A stretch of 64,000 bases of DNA from Rhodamnia argentea. Lineage: Eukaryota > Streptophyta > Magnoliopsida > Myrtales > Myrtaceae. Made by a program: the position numbers and the translations under genes. Positions 24,243 through 35,651 of the stretch are shown one piece after another. The notes below the pieces were generated by a model that did no database searches, was not told the DNA's origin, and saw only the letters and a list, made by a program, of their open reading frames with translations. Location of the stretch: NCBI RefSeq assembly GCF_020921035.1, contig NC_063158.1, positions 24,042,178 to 24,106,177 of the forward strand, in the 5' to 3' direction. The stretch's first letter is position 1. Every line of letters starts with the position of its first letter.

Positions 24243-25042
24243 ATAGATGACCACTTTAAATCAACTCCAACAACTCAATAACTTCACGAAATCAGTAAAT
24301 TCCTCACAAAGTGTCACAATCACAAAAAATCTCAAAATATAAGTCAAAGAAGCCACATTCCACAAATTTCACAAAACGTCACCTTCTCGGTTGTGCATCA
24401 CAATACCAAAAATAAGTCAAAAATAGCACCAAATTTTGATCCTAGCAGCCACATTAACAAGATACCACCAACAAAAGCTAGGATTCTAGAAGAAAATTCA
24501 TAACCAGCCGCACAAATCACCACATTCTCAATAGCAAATCAACACCAATATAGTAACATCGTACGAAATACCTTCAAATGTACTAGCATCACGCCTAACC
24601 AAAGTACATATTCATTGCATCGAACCTTCAAATAGCAACCATCGGGGAAGATCACGCCTTGATCAACAATGTCGGGCGACTACGGGTTCGTGTAACTACT
24701 AAGGAAGGGTTGCACCTCAACCAGCGACCACAAGAAGAGGTCGTACCTCGACCAGTGAAGTCAGAAGACACCGGGAATGGGTCGCCTAGCCTGGATGACT
24801 TCAAGCGACGCCCAAAATAGGGTAGCTTGGCCCGAGCAACCTAGGCAACTTTAGGCGAGGGTTTGTCGAGCCAGGGCGATGCCTAGCAGAGAGTCATCGG
24901 GTTTGGGCAACCCCCGAAAAAGGGTCGCCAACCCTAGTAGGTGTCGGATCTAGTGTCGTATGTAGAGTCGGGTGTTTGATTTGGTGTCGTATGTGGGTAT
25001 TTTGACGTTAGAAGGAGTCGTACATGGAGAAGATGATTTTAG

Positions 25043-25055
25043 GGCTCTGATACCA
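25043..25055 (-). other. Copia primer binding site (initiator Met tRNA)
   Basis: TGGTATCAGAGCC on the minus strand, directly next to the 5' LTR. It is complementary to the 3' end of plant initiator tRNA-Met, the standard Copia primer. Confidence 0.9.
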
Positions 25056-25162
25056 TGTGAAAGGAGAGAACGTAATAATTTTATTGATAAAATTCCATGT
25101 CTATATACACAATAAACCCTAGATAACCAAAAGACCATTATACCCTTTTTATATCTCTAAAA
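25056..25162 (-). repeat. Copia 5' LTR (107 bp)
   Basis: Aligns without gaps to 16245-16351 with 8 mismatches. Its outer terminal CA (plus strand) has mutated to AA. Confidence 0.85.
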
Positions 25163-25271
25163 AGTATAAATTTTAATTCTGCGCGATCTTAGGAGAATAG
25201 ACGCAGCTCTTTCAATACGGATCGTAATGACTCGATTCCATTGCCAATATTTTGAGGACTCGTAGATCTAC

Positions 25272-25797
25272 CGTAACGGCCTGGACCCCACGCTCTTCCG
25301 CTGTGCCACTTTGCAAGATATTGTCCGCTTTGGACCCACAGTCCTCACGATTTTGTTCCTCCGAGCGTTGCCCATACAACGCCCGAAAAACGCGTCTTTC
25401 AAGTCTAAGGGCAACCCTAAGACTTATAAAGCCTTCCCAAGACCTCCTCCTAGGCAATGTGAGACTAGGGAGGAGTTGTGACAAACTCCCCCCCTCAAAG
25501 GCATAGCGTCCCCGCTGTGCCCTCTAGCACCGCCGAGCGCCCACCGTGGCCCCACATGCGGTCGAAGGTCGGCTCTGATACCACCTGTAACGGCCTGGGC
25601 CCCACACACTTCCGCTGCGCCACTTTGCAAGATATTGTCCGCTTTGGACACACAATCCTCACGGTTTTGTTCCTCCAAGCGTCGCCCATACAACGCCCGG
25701 AAAACGCGTCTTGCAAGTCTAAGGGCAACCCCAAGGCTTATAAAGCCTTCCCAAGACCTCCTCCTAGGCAATGTGGGACTAGAGAGGAGTTGTGACA
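25272..25797 (-). mobile_element. TRIM (terminal-repeat retrotransposon in miniature)
   Basis: Two 212-bp direct repeats (25272-25483 and 25586-25797, about 16 mismatches) enclose only 102 bp. On the minus strand, a TGGTATCAGAGCC primer site (25571-25583) follows the 5' LTR after two bases, and a polypurine tract (GAGGGGGGGAG) precedes the 3' LTR. Perfect target duplication TCTAC at 25267-25271 and 25798-25802. Each LTR has GGCTTTATAAG, a plausible TATA region. No coding capacity, so it would need another element's enzymes. Confidence 0.92.
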
Positions 25798-25802
25798 TCT
25801 AC

Positions 25803-28240
25803 AACTTTCGTGTTTTGATTTTTATGAGATAAGGACTGTAGAAGTGTTGATGGGGGGTTGAAGTGGATTGTTCGTCAATGAATAGAATAAAAAAAGGACA
25901 GGAACTTCAATGGTTGCTCTTCCAGGCCTCCAAAGAAGTCGATAAGGCATCAATTCTTCTAGATTGATAGCTGTAACTCTTAAATAATGTAGACTTTGAA
26001 AAGCTCCGACTCTTCTAGAACGAAGTGAAACCTCTTCTAGATTTTCAAGGGGAGAAGCTTCGACTCTTCAAGGACGGAGTGAAAACTCTTATAGGTTTTC
26101 AAGGATATGAACTCTTCGAAGTTCAAAGAAATGCACTAGACAATTTTCATTAATGAAAGTCATCTTCATTTCTACAAAAACTTGATGACCTTTTATGGCA
26201 AAATAGATAAAGAACAAAAAACTAAAGTTTAATCTGGAAACTATAAAGCCTTAAAGAACATAGAAACCGGAAGCACTTAGAAACTAGAAGCTATTAATGT
26301 TTGCAGTGGTTCCAAAGTGACTTGTAGAGTTTCCAATGCATGGGAGATGTCAAAGGCTTTATGATGAAGACTATCGATTAGGCTCTGGGAATATTAATAT
26401 TGAACTTGACTGCGGAGACTTGAATGTGGGACTCTTGGACTTATTGATGAGAGGCTCATCGAGTTTCTATGGGGGCTAATCTTCTTGGTTGAGTGTGCTG
26501 TTTAATGCGGGCTGCATCAATGACGGAGTGATGAAGGCATCTCTCATCCGCCATTATAAGTCCAACAAAAGGACACTACTCGACCAGTTTATGTCCTTTC
26601 TTTATTTCGTTGATTCCAAAAGCCTAAATCACGATCAAAGAAGGGAGAAAAAAGTGAGCTTTGTTCTAGTTAGCAGGAAAGAATAGATGTCGATGTTTTT
26701 TGATTGCATGATGGTCTAGGCCAGTCAATTGGGTCATAGATTTGGTAATTCGGAACAAGTGAGGGTGCGAATAATAACCATTTTTTTTCTATTTTTTGGT
26801 TCCTGGGTTTGAAATAGAAATTCGTTTGGTAAAACAAGTTCATTTTTTTTTTCGGAACAAATTTGTAAATCAGAAATAGGTTTGAAACACAATTGAGAAA
26901 TAGATTTTTTCTATTTTTCTATTTCTAGAACAAAAACAGAAATAAGAATTATTCTCATATCAATTACTCACTATCTCTCGCATGTGGTCTTCCTCTCTCT
27001 CGTGTCCCTGTCACCATTGGCCAATATCTAGTCAGCAACCATAGAATTTATACTGTTATCCAGCGAATTTTTTTTCTGAGAACAAAAGTTTTGTGTCATT
27101 GGCAAATATGTTTTTCTGCTCAGAAACCTGTTTAGGGAATAGAAAAAGAAAAATCTATTTCTGGCTAGAAATAGCTTCTGGGAACATAATGATTATCATG
27201 TGTGCCCCAAGTGTACAAATTCAGAATCGGGTCTACTTACATGGAGTTTATGCCCATTTCGGTCCCACTGGTCTAAACTTAGTGGCTTTATTTTGAGTTT
27301 CAACTTCAGCCTGCCAAGATTAACTTTTTGTAGAGTAGATATACAACCCATAAGTAGCTTACAAGATTAACTTTTTGTAGAAATACTCCCTAATGGAACG
27401 CATTCATTCTTGAGATTTCACAAAATTAATAAAAAGCTGTTGACATTAACAAGTGAAACAAACCTCTCTGCATCTGCAACTGTGATCAAATCAAAAGAAT
27501 ATGAAAACAAGAAGACTAGCCTACCATAATGGACTAATCTGAAAAGGGTTTGTAGGAAATCAAATGGCACATTTGAACTAGCCTTGAATAAGACCTAAGA
27601 AATACAATACACCTTCCATTCTCTCTTGGCAACTACTGAAGTCAATGAGTCAAAAGAGAGGACTACTTCTTTCTTTCTTTTTTTCTCAGTTTCTGCAATG
27701 AGCTTATGAATAGAAGATTCAAGATTCGAACTTTCAGGCTCGACTATCTGTTTCCATGTTAAAATCGCAGCCGATGGAAATTTTTCGACGTGGTATCCAT
27801 CGCCATCACAACGGTTCGAAATGTCAAGTTCCCTTCAGGATGAGCAGCGTGATGTTAACCCAGAACCCTGTCCTTTCACCTTAAATCGATTCAAGGCGAA
27901 AGCAAATGAACCTCAAGCAATTTCTTTCTACCACAGTGATTAAAGGGATTAGGCTGCTGTGAAGGAAAAGGCGAGGCGAGTAACCAAGGTACATGACCAT
28001 TACTTCAATTTACATGAAGAAGGAATGATTTTCTTGTTTCACGATCGAGAAATATCGGCCGAAAATATGAAGCTTAGAAAGGATAACACAGGTGTTGCAG
28101 CTTGCACTCCATTTACATGGTTGACCAAAAAGGTGACAATTAAGACCTCGACTACACTCCGGGGTACTTGAGGGATCATTTGCTCGGTCCCGTTTGTTGT
28201 CTCAGACATCATATCATAGTATCATCAATAAAAAGACAAC
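25803..28240. other. Spacer upstream of copy 3
   Basis: The second half (from about 26480) is the RLK upstream block also found before copies 4 and 6. The 65-codon ORF at 26489-26686 has counterparts at 39077-39268 and 62362-62553. It contains one MITE. The first part (25803-26480) shows no recognisable feature. Confidence 0.6.
26764..27207. mobile_element. Small inverted-repeat element (hAT-like MITE?)
   Basis: Homologous upstream blocks at about 39340 and 62625 lack this 440-base insert. The ends are imperfect inverted repeats (GGTGCGAATAATAACC against a GGGCACACATGATAATC-type end). Flanks CAAGTGAG and CAAGTGTA share six of eight bases. The interior is A/T-rich with repeated TTTCTATTTTT and GAAATAG motifs. 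The exact ends and superfamily are uncertain. Confidence 0.55.
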
Positions 28241-29475
28241 ATGAACACAGAAAAGGGGTTAGTATACGCCCTGCTTCTTCTTTTTCTACTTCAGATAAGT
28301 ACTAGCTTGGACTTGGACATCCTAGACCAAAACACTACTATCACAGATGGCGATCTCTTGCACTTCAGTGGTAAAATGTTCGCTCTCGGTTTCTTCAGCC
28401 CGGGTAATTCTAGCCATCGTTATGTTGGAATTTGGTATTACCAAGTTTCTGAGCTAAGTGCTGTTTGGGTTGCTAATCGAGAGAGACCAATCAGTGGCAC
28501 TTCAGGAGCTCTTTCAATTGACTCTGACGGAAATTTGGTGCTCCATGAGACAAATGGAAGCTTTCCTGTTTGATCCACAAATGTTTCTTCTGCGTTATCC
28601 AATGATTCTACTACAGCCCGGCTTATGGATTCAGGCAATCTAGTCCTGTTTCAAGATTTTGGCAATAGGTTGATATGGCAAAGCTTTGATTATCTAACAG
28701 ACACTCTGCTTCCTTTCATGAAACTTGGGTTGAACCGCAAAACCGGTTTGGACTGGTTCCTAACATCATGGAAGTCCGCAGAGGACCCAACACCTGGCAA
28801 TTGCTCCTATAGGATTGACCCAACGGGCTACCCTCAATTATTTCTGTACAAGGATGGGGATCCATACTGACGTGCCGGATCATGGATTGGAGATCGGTGG
28901 AGCAGCATACCTAAAACAAATAACCATTACATCTTCCATGTAAGCTTTGTAAATGACCCAGACGAGGTTTCTATAATGTATGACATCATTAACGCATCAA
29001 TCATCCCAAGAATGGTGCTCAATGAGTCGGGGTCACTCCAACAATCCACATGGAATGACCGACACCAGCGGTGGATAGAATTCTGGTTCTCCCCGAGGGA
29101 CCAGTGCTATTATTACGGCAATTGTGGGCCCAATAGCAACTGCAATCCGTATAACATGACACAATTCGATTGCACATGCCTGCCAGGGTTTGAGCCCAAC
29201 TCCCCGGGCAATTGGTACATAAGGGAAGGATATGCAGGGTGCGTAAGGAAGCTCAGGGCATCGGCATGTCGAAGCGGGGATGGATTCGTAAAGGTGGCAA
29301 GCGTCAAGGTGCCGGACACCTCAAAAGCACATGCTAACATGAGCTTGAGCTTGAAGGAATGTGAGGAGGAATGCCTGGGGGATTGCTCTTGCACAGCTTA
29401 TGCTAGTGCCAATGAGAGCCTGGGAGGTTTCGGATGCCTCATATGGTATGGCGACTTAGTCGATACAAGAACATA

Positions 29476-29891
29476 GGGAAGAGTACACTAGAAGTGCCAT
29501 AACTTTTGTACGGCGTTCACTTAAGTGCCATAACTTTCAAAACGTTCACTTAAGTGCCATCACTTTCAAAAATTGTTCATTTGAGTGCCATGTTGATGTG
29601 GCAGTCGGAAAAGCCGACGTGACAGCCAGAAAATCTCGTAGCAACCAGAAAAGGTACTGTAGCACGCCGGAAAAGTTACTGTATATGCCGAAAAGCTGAC
29701 GTGGCATGTCGGAAAGCCGACGTGGCAAGCCGGAAAAGTTACTGTAGCACTCAAGTGAACGATTTTACTCCGACGTAGCACTCAAGTGAACGATTTTTGA
29801 AAGTTATGGCACTTAAGTGAACGTTTTGAAAGTCATGGCACTCAAGTGAACGTCGTACACAAGTTATGGCATTTCTAGTATACTTTTCCCC
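29476..29891. mobile_element. MULE-type MITE in exon 1 of copy 3
   Basis: 416 bp with long imperfect terminal inverted repeats (GGGAAGAGTACACTAG and GGGGAAAAGTATACTAG) and internal AAGTGCCATAACTTT repeats in both orientations. Target duplication AAGAACATA (9 bp) at 29467-29475 and 29892-29900. A 9-bp duplication fits Mutator-like elements. No ORF of note. Confidence 0.88.
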
Positions 29892-30236
29892 AAGAACATA
29901 TAACGATTTAGGTCAAGATTTATATGTATGGGTCTATGCTATCGAGTTAGGTACTCCATCTTTTGCTACTCTATGTCACTAGCACTACTTTCTTTAATGT
30001 GATGTACCTCCCGCAACGTCATTTGTTTCATCAAATTACCATTGTCAAAAAAATGATGAATCGAACTTGAAAGTATATTGAATTCATGAGCATTAGAATT
30101 TGCATCCATGATTCTAAGAACCAAGATTGATATTTTGCCTCGCATAAACATTCGAGATCCGTTTGGTGATATCTGGTTTCAAGTTGAGGCGGAGAGAATT
30201 TTTCACTCTATTCTTGGCACAAGCACATTCGAGGTC

Positions 30237-30284
30237 ATTGAGTCTGAAACACTGTGTTGTATTGAGTCTGAAACACTGTGTTGT
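30237..30284 (+). repeat. 24-bp tandem duplication before the exon 2 acceptor of copy 3
   Basis: Two adjacent identical 24-base units (30237-30260, 30261-30284). Copies 4 and 5 have one unit here. It lies in intron 1, 13-60 bases upstream of exon 2, in the branch-point region. Confidence 0.85.
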
Positions 30285-30435
30285 ACTTTCCTTTCAGCTC
30301 ATTATAGGAAAAGAAAATCCCTCAGCCGAAAGGCAACGGTTGCGATAGTTCTGGTTTCGATTTTGAGTGCTCTACTGCTCGCCGGCTCCTTCTCATACCG
30401 CTTGGTGATCGGGAAGAGAAAGGGTGCGTCACTTA

Positions 30436-31832
30436 GGGTCTGTTTGGCGGTGATTCTGATTCTCTGTTTGCGTTCCGAGAAACAAAAAAGGATCAGAAAC
30501 ATGTTTGGTAATGGAAAAAAAATGATTTTGATTCTGGTCCCGGAAACACTTTTGGACCACTTTTCAGAAGCAAAAAAAAGATGATTCTGGTGTTTTGGAA
30601 CACTTTTGAGGATCACATTTTTACACAATATACTTATGACTTATCCCTTATACTTATAATTAAAATTTTAATATAAAATGGTATTATTTTAAAAAAAAGT
30701 CCACGTGGATTTTCAACTTTACATAAATTAAAATAAATTAAAATTCAATTTTAAAAATTGCTAAAAACTAATTTTCTTAAATTAAAAATTTTATTTAAGG
30801 AAAATTTAATAAAAAAATTAAAAATTTAAGAAATGGGGGAAATAAAAAAATATTTAGATTTTTAATTTAATAATTTAAAAATAATTAAAAAAATTTAGAT
30901 TGAAAATAGCTAAAATTTTGAAAAAAAATTCTCATCATCGGATCTTCCCCTCCCCCTCCCCCTTTTTTTTTTAAAAAAAATTGTTTTTTTTTGTAAAATT
31001 TTAAGCCTATTTTTAAATTCAATTTAAATTTAAATTTATATTTAAAAAATTAGTTTTTAGAAAAATTTTAAATCTAATTTATTTTTTATATTAAGGGACC
31101 TCTAATACGCATTTTTTTTCAAATTTTTAGCTATTTTATTTTTTATTCTAATTAAGTTTTATTTTTTATTTCCTATTATGTTTTTTCAACTTTTATCTTT
31201 TTTTTTATTATTAAAGATTAGACCCAACCCTCCGCGTCGTCAACTAAATCTCCATTTTTTCTCCATTTTTCGAACCGCACAAAAATTTTGTCGAGTCGGG
31301 TGAAGAAAAAATCAATGTAGTTGAGTTGCGGGTCTTGTAAGCTTTTACGATGTGTAATTACAAGAGTGCAAAACTATAGGCGGTTGCACAATGAGGATAT
31401 TTTCTTTCATTTTTTTTGGGTAATCAATCTAAAAGTCACGATAAATAATAACAAACAAATGATTTAGACAAATTCTGTAAATGTAATACGAATTACTTTT
31501 CAAACAATATAAACGATTGCATACTCATGAAAAATCGACAAACGAATTGGGAACGGAAATTTTGTTACTTTTTTTTTTTTGCTCCATAATCACTATTTGA
31601 TTATTTTCCCTCTTTGCCATCAAATGTGATTATATAATTATTTGATTTAAATGAAAAATTGGGAACGGAAATTTTGTATAGCTACCAAACGCGTTTCTGT
31701 TCCAAGAACAAAAATTTTAAATAGTTACCAAACGCGTTTTGATTCTCAAAAAATCATCCAGGGAACGGAATAAAAAAAAGTGATTTTGATCGGAATCATT
31801 TTTTGGGAACAGAATCACCGCCAAACGGACCC
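30436..31832. mobile_element. PIF/Harbinger-type element in intron 2 of copy 3
   Basis: 1397 bp, inverted ends GGGTCTGTTTGGCGGTGATT and GGGTCCGTTTGGCGGTGATT, TTA target duplication at 30433-30435 and 31833-31835. A TTA duplication with a GGG(T/C)CTGTTTGG-like end is typical of Harbinger/Tourist. The interior is very AT-rich, with no transposase. The insertion is a few bases inside intron 2, just after the donor. Confidence 0.88.
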
Positions 31833-33456
31833 TTAGTCCTCAACATCGATACGCTTTTTATTATATTTTCCGGCTAATTCATCTGCTAAAATTAATCAAG
31901 GTCCAAGAGATGAACTCATACAGTACATCAATATATTTACCAGGAAAACAGATATAAAAATGCTTGCGAAGATCTTATTAAGCTTACAACTGTCATTTGG
32001 TTTAACGAAATTAATTCCTGAATGAAGAATCTCACAATTTCTCCAAGGTTGTAACAGCATTTATGTGGTCGTCTTGGAAACAGATCGCAGAAGCCATAAT
32101 CCACTAAATGATATCATGAATTCAACATATTTCGACGGCTCTCGGAGTGTAAAAGACTGGGACAACAGACCCGGAGGAAATAGAGATGTGCCACTCTTTG
32201 ATCTGAGCATTGTAGCTTCGGCAACAAATAATTTCTCCATCCTCAGTAAGCTCGGTCAAGGCGGTTTTGGATCAGTATACAAGGTAAACTTTCATTACAC
32301 AAGAAAGCTACTTACAAAAAGTTGATATAGACCTGCGAATTGAAAAATAATTTGACAGGGCATTATGGACAATGGAACGGAAATAGCGGTCAAACGACTA
32401 TCGAAACATTCGGGACAAGGAGTTGAAGAATTTAAGAACGAAGTCCGGTTGATTGCAAAGCTCCAACACCGGAACCTGGTGAGAATACTTGGCTGCTGTG
32501 TCGAAGAAGACGAGAAAATGCTAATTTACGAATATTTGCCGAACAAAAGCTTGGATGCCTTCCTTTTCGGTAATCCTCCGCTCTCCCACTAGCTAGAATA
32601 CTCCGATTCATACATCAACCCATGACGACGAACCATGGTTTGCTGATATCTCGATGTTGGTCCAGACACAACGAAAAGATTGATGCTGGATTGGAGGAAA
32701 CGGTTCAACATCGCATCCACGGTGGCTCGAGGACTCTTGTACTTGCACCAAGATTTGAGGCTTAGGATCATCCACCGTGACTTAAAGGCCAGCAACGTCC
32801 TACTTGACGCGATGAATCCAAAGATATCAGATTTCAGTATGGCTAGGATATGCGGGAAGGACCAAACCCAAGGAAACGCAAATCGAGTAGTAGGAACATT
32901 GTAAGAATTTTCGCCTTCGCAGTGCTTTAAGTGCTTGCCGATTTCAAGAACCTCAGCTCAACTAATTAGTCAAAACCTCTTTGTTTCTCCTTCATTTTGG
33001 CTGCGGCAGCGGGTACATGTCACCGGAGTATGCAATGGGAGGTATATTTTCAACAAAATCCGACATCTATAGCTTCGGAGTTTTGCTGTTGGAGATCATC
33101 AGTGGCAAAAGGAACAGTGCATATTACCATGAAAATCCTTCTTCCAGTTTGGTAGGCCATGTAAGTATCTGAACTCTAGGACTGAACTAGGACATAATAC
33201 ATAGCCTGAAATACTTGTCACATGTTACTTGTTCACAACCCAATCGCAGGTATGGGAGCTATGGAAGGAAGGAAACTGTGCCGGCATTGTCGACAAGTCG
33301 ATGAGTGATTCGTGCTCCGAAGAGGAGGCCTTGAGGTGCATCCAAATCGGTCTTTTGTGCGTGCAAGAATCTGCGGACGATGGGCTGAACATGTCCACGG
33401 TTGTGTTCATGTTGGCAAATAACGACGTGGTTCTCGCATCTCCGAAACGACCTGCG

Positions 33457-34001
33457 TGTTGGAGTTGGTGAATACTTCGGGGACCCTTGTTTCTCACACC
33501 AGGTACGCCCACGTGAACTTAGGAAGCTGAAGTGTTACCCAACGACTTGTGACCACCGCGCGCGGGATGCAGGGGTTCGGGAGCAGCGCCCCTGACACGG
33601 GTGTCTCGCTGCCCGGTCGCCGAGCGGGGGTTCAGGGGTAACGCCTCCCGACGGGGGTTCTGCTGCCCGGTCGGCGGACAGCTGCCCCGCTCGTCGGTGA
33701 GCAGGCGGGGGTTCGGGGGTAGTGCCCCCAAAACTTCTATGGATTTGGGCTTTTATTTAAGCTGGCTCATATGGTTGGAATTAAGAGATTTTAGGTTTTT
33801 TTAGCCCTTTTTTGGGCATATATATTTTGCTCGATTTTATCATTGTAAGTGTTGAATTGGCTGTAAACCGACAAATATAGTGAAATCTCTTTGCAGGATG
33901 TAGCCCTAATCTTGGGGTGAACCTAGGTAATCTCGTGCGTCATTCCAATTTTTCTTGATTCTCTCGTGTGATTGTCGATTCGGTTTCGATAAATCCCTTC
34001 A
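33457..34001 (+). mobile_element. Solo LTR (545 bp) in exon 7 of copy 3
   Basis: Begins TGTTGGAGTTGG and ends CCCTTCA. Flanked by CTGCG (33452-33456) and CTACG (34002-34006), a 5-bp duplication with one mismatch. The right part (GTGAACCTAGGTAATC region) resembles Copia LTRs. The left part (33540-33730) is GC-rich with repeated GGGGGTTC motifs. Exon 7 continues in frame after it. Confidence 0.8.
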
Positions 34002-34482
34002 CTACGTACGTTTTCAAGAGCAGGTACCATGGCACAAATCTATCTGCAAGAGACGAAGCGGCTTCTGCGAACGACGTTACAATCTCGATGGTCGAAGGCC
34101 GCTAGTTTGCCGTTCTCTTAGCCCTTGATTAATCAAACAACGCAAATTCACTCTAAAATCTATCGCAATAGTTCTCGAGACTTTGCCGAACTCGGCATCG
34201 ACCTGTAATCCTATTTTGTTAGAACCTGGAATCATAATGTTTGGTATTAAGTAATAGGCAGGCGCAAACCTTCCAGAGATTAGAAAGCAGTTAATCATTA
34301 AGCTGAAATCGACTTAGACATTGAAGTTAATTTAAAAAAAAAAAAAAAGGAATAGTCGGCCCCTTTCGTATTTTTTCCTTACTCGGGTAACCTTAACAAG
34401 AGGTTGAGATCGTTGAAGTAGTCTATATGTTTCTGTACACCTTGAGCCATCACTTTCTTGACAGCTGGCACATGATTGGTAT

Positions 34483-35325
34483 TAGGAGTGTCAATAGTTC
34501 AGTTCAGCTCGATTTTTGAAAAACCAAACTAAATTGAACCATTAAGAAATATGAATAAACTGAACCAAAACTCGTCGTGAACCGAACCGAATTGAATTGA
34601 AAAACTCAGTTCGGTTCGGTTCGGTTCGGTTCGATTTTCGATTTGATTCTCAATTTTTTCTTTTTTGGATTTTGATTTTGATTTCAAATTCCAAGTCTCT
34701 TCTCTGCCTCCTCTTCTAGAGAGAGAACCAAGTTCTTGAGAGCGCGTTAGGGCTTGGGCTTTTCTCTCTTAAGAGGATGATTGAACACCGTTGTGACTCG
34801 GACGATGAACTCAGCAGTGTCGAGGCTTTGAATGCCAGCCATGCCAGTTCGATGAGCAACAGCTACTACGGTAGCTGCAGCAGCTTCAGCCGCCCCTCGT
34901 TTGACGCGGCGCTGCTCAATCACCGCCACGGCCTAGGCCCCGCCTCTGCCGCCGAGGCCCTCGCCATAAAGCCGCACCGATTTTCCTCTAACTCCCTCTG
35001 CCGCTGAGGCCCTCGCCATAAAAGCCGCACCAATTTTCCTCCAATTCGTCGTATGTTTGAAAAAAAGTCATGGAGAGAGAGAGGGGTGCTTTAAATGCAA
35101 GGTAGACAATACAGTCAACAACTTTGTGAAGGAGGAGCAATGTGCTGACATGATGTGATTGCTCAGTCTCTCTGGGTTGGTATCCGCGAACTGATCCGAA
35201 CTGAACTGTTAAGGTATCCAAATTCTTTTGCTATTAATCGAACTGAAATCGAACTGAATTGAAAATATACAAAAATTCAATTCGGTTCGGTTCGGTTTAA
35301 TTTCGATTCAGTTTTGACACCCCTA
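34483..35325. mobile_element. hAT-type non-autonomous element (843 bp)
   Basis: Ends TAGGAGTGTCAA and, inverted, TAGGGGTGTCAA. Target duplication ATTGGTAT (8 bp) at 34475-34482 and 35326-35333, characteristic of hAT. The arms are rich in TTCGGTTCGG repeats. The middle (about 34740-35030) is GC-richer, with a 76-codon ORF on + (34777-35007), possibly captured genomic sequence. The empty site is seen at 55511-55525. Confidence 0.88.
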
Positions 35326-35651
35326 ATTGGTATACCCTAAAGCTAAGTCACTCGATAGTCTACCGTGTAATCCGTCGATTTTTAGTTTGTTCAATGTAAT
35401 TTACAAAACTATTCGAGCTCTCATATGATACGCATCCTAATCAACCCTTTTTCTTTTGAATTTCGCACACCTGCTTCTTTAATTAGTGCCCAGCGTTTCT
35501 ATAAGTCATTGTCACGTGATGTGGTCATCACTTAAGATACCTTCTCTCTATGACTCCTTTCGCTTGACCACAATGGCATAAACGGGGTCACTACGGTAAT
35601 CACCTCATGATTTTCCCCTTGAGGAACACAACCACCACTACCAATTTACAT

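Larger units (their letters stand above)
16245..25162 (-). mobile_element. Degenerate Ty1/Copia LTR retrotransposon, with a nested solo LTR
   Basis: Complete element outline on the minus strand: 5' LTR 25056-25162, primer site 25043-25055, gag, protease, integrase, RT, RNase H, polypurine tract next to the 3' LTR (16245-16351). Domain order PR-INT-RT-RH is that of Copia. Target duplication AGTAG (16240-16244) versus AGTAT (25163-25167), one mismatch. Without the nested LTR (20592-24242) and its 5-bp duplication it measures about 5.26 kb, normal for Copia. The leader before gag is about 0.8 kb. Reading frames are broken by many stops, so it cannot move by itself. I count 8 mismatches in 107 bases between the LTRs, which indicates an old insertion. 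Confidence 0.9.
28241..34105 (+). pseudogene. RLK copy 3: S-domain receptor kinase pseudogene with three transposon insertions
   Basis: Exons: 28241-29950 (interrupted), 30298-30423, 32084-32283, 32359-32569, 32666-32900, 33010-33160, 33250-34105 (interrupted). Lesions: TGA at 28571-28573 and 28868-28870, both where sister copies have TGG (Trp); a 416-bp MITE in exon 1; a 1.4-kb Harbinger-type element in intron 2; a 545-bp solo LTR in exon 7. With inserts and target duplications removed, exon 1 is 1285 and exon 7 is 306 bases, exactly as in copy 4, so the insertions alone cause no other loss. The kinase also has D-F-S instead of D-F-G, which should weaken Mg binding, and two in-frame codon deletions (exons 3 and 5). 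The signal peptide, lectin, PAN, HRD and SPE regions remain recognisable. Closest to copy 5 in its 3' half. Confidence 0.9.

Noticed and set aside
25212-25798. Overlapping ORFs on both strands
   Set aside because: They are fragments of the TRIM's LTRs, not genes.
30108-30584. 158-codon ORF across exon 2 of copy 3
   Set aside because: Runs through the intron 1 acceptor and into the Harbinger element; only the exon 2 portion is real coding sequence.
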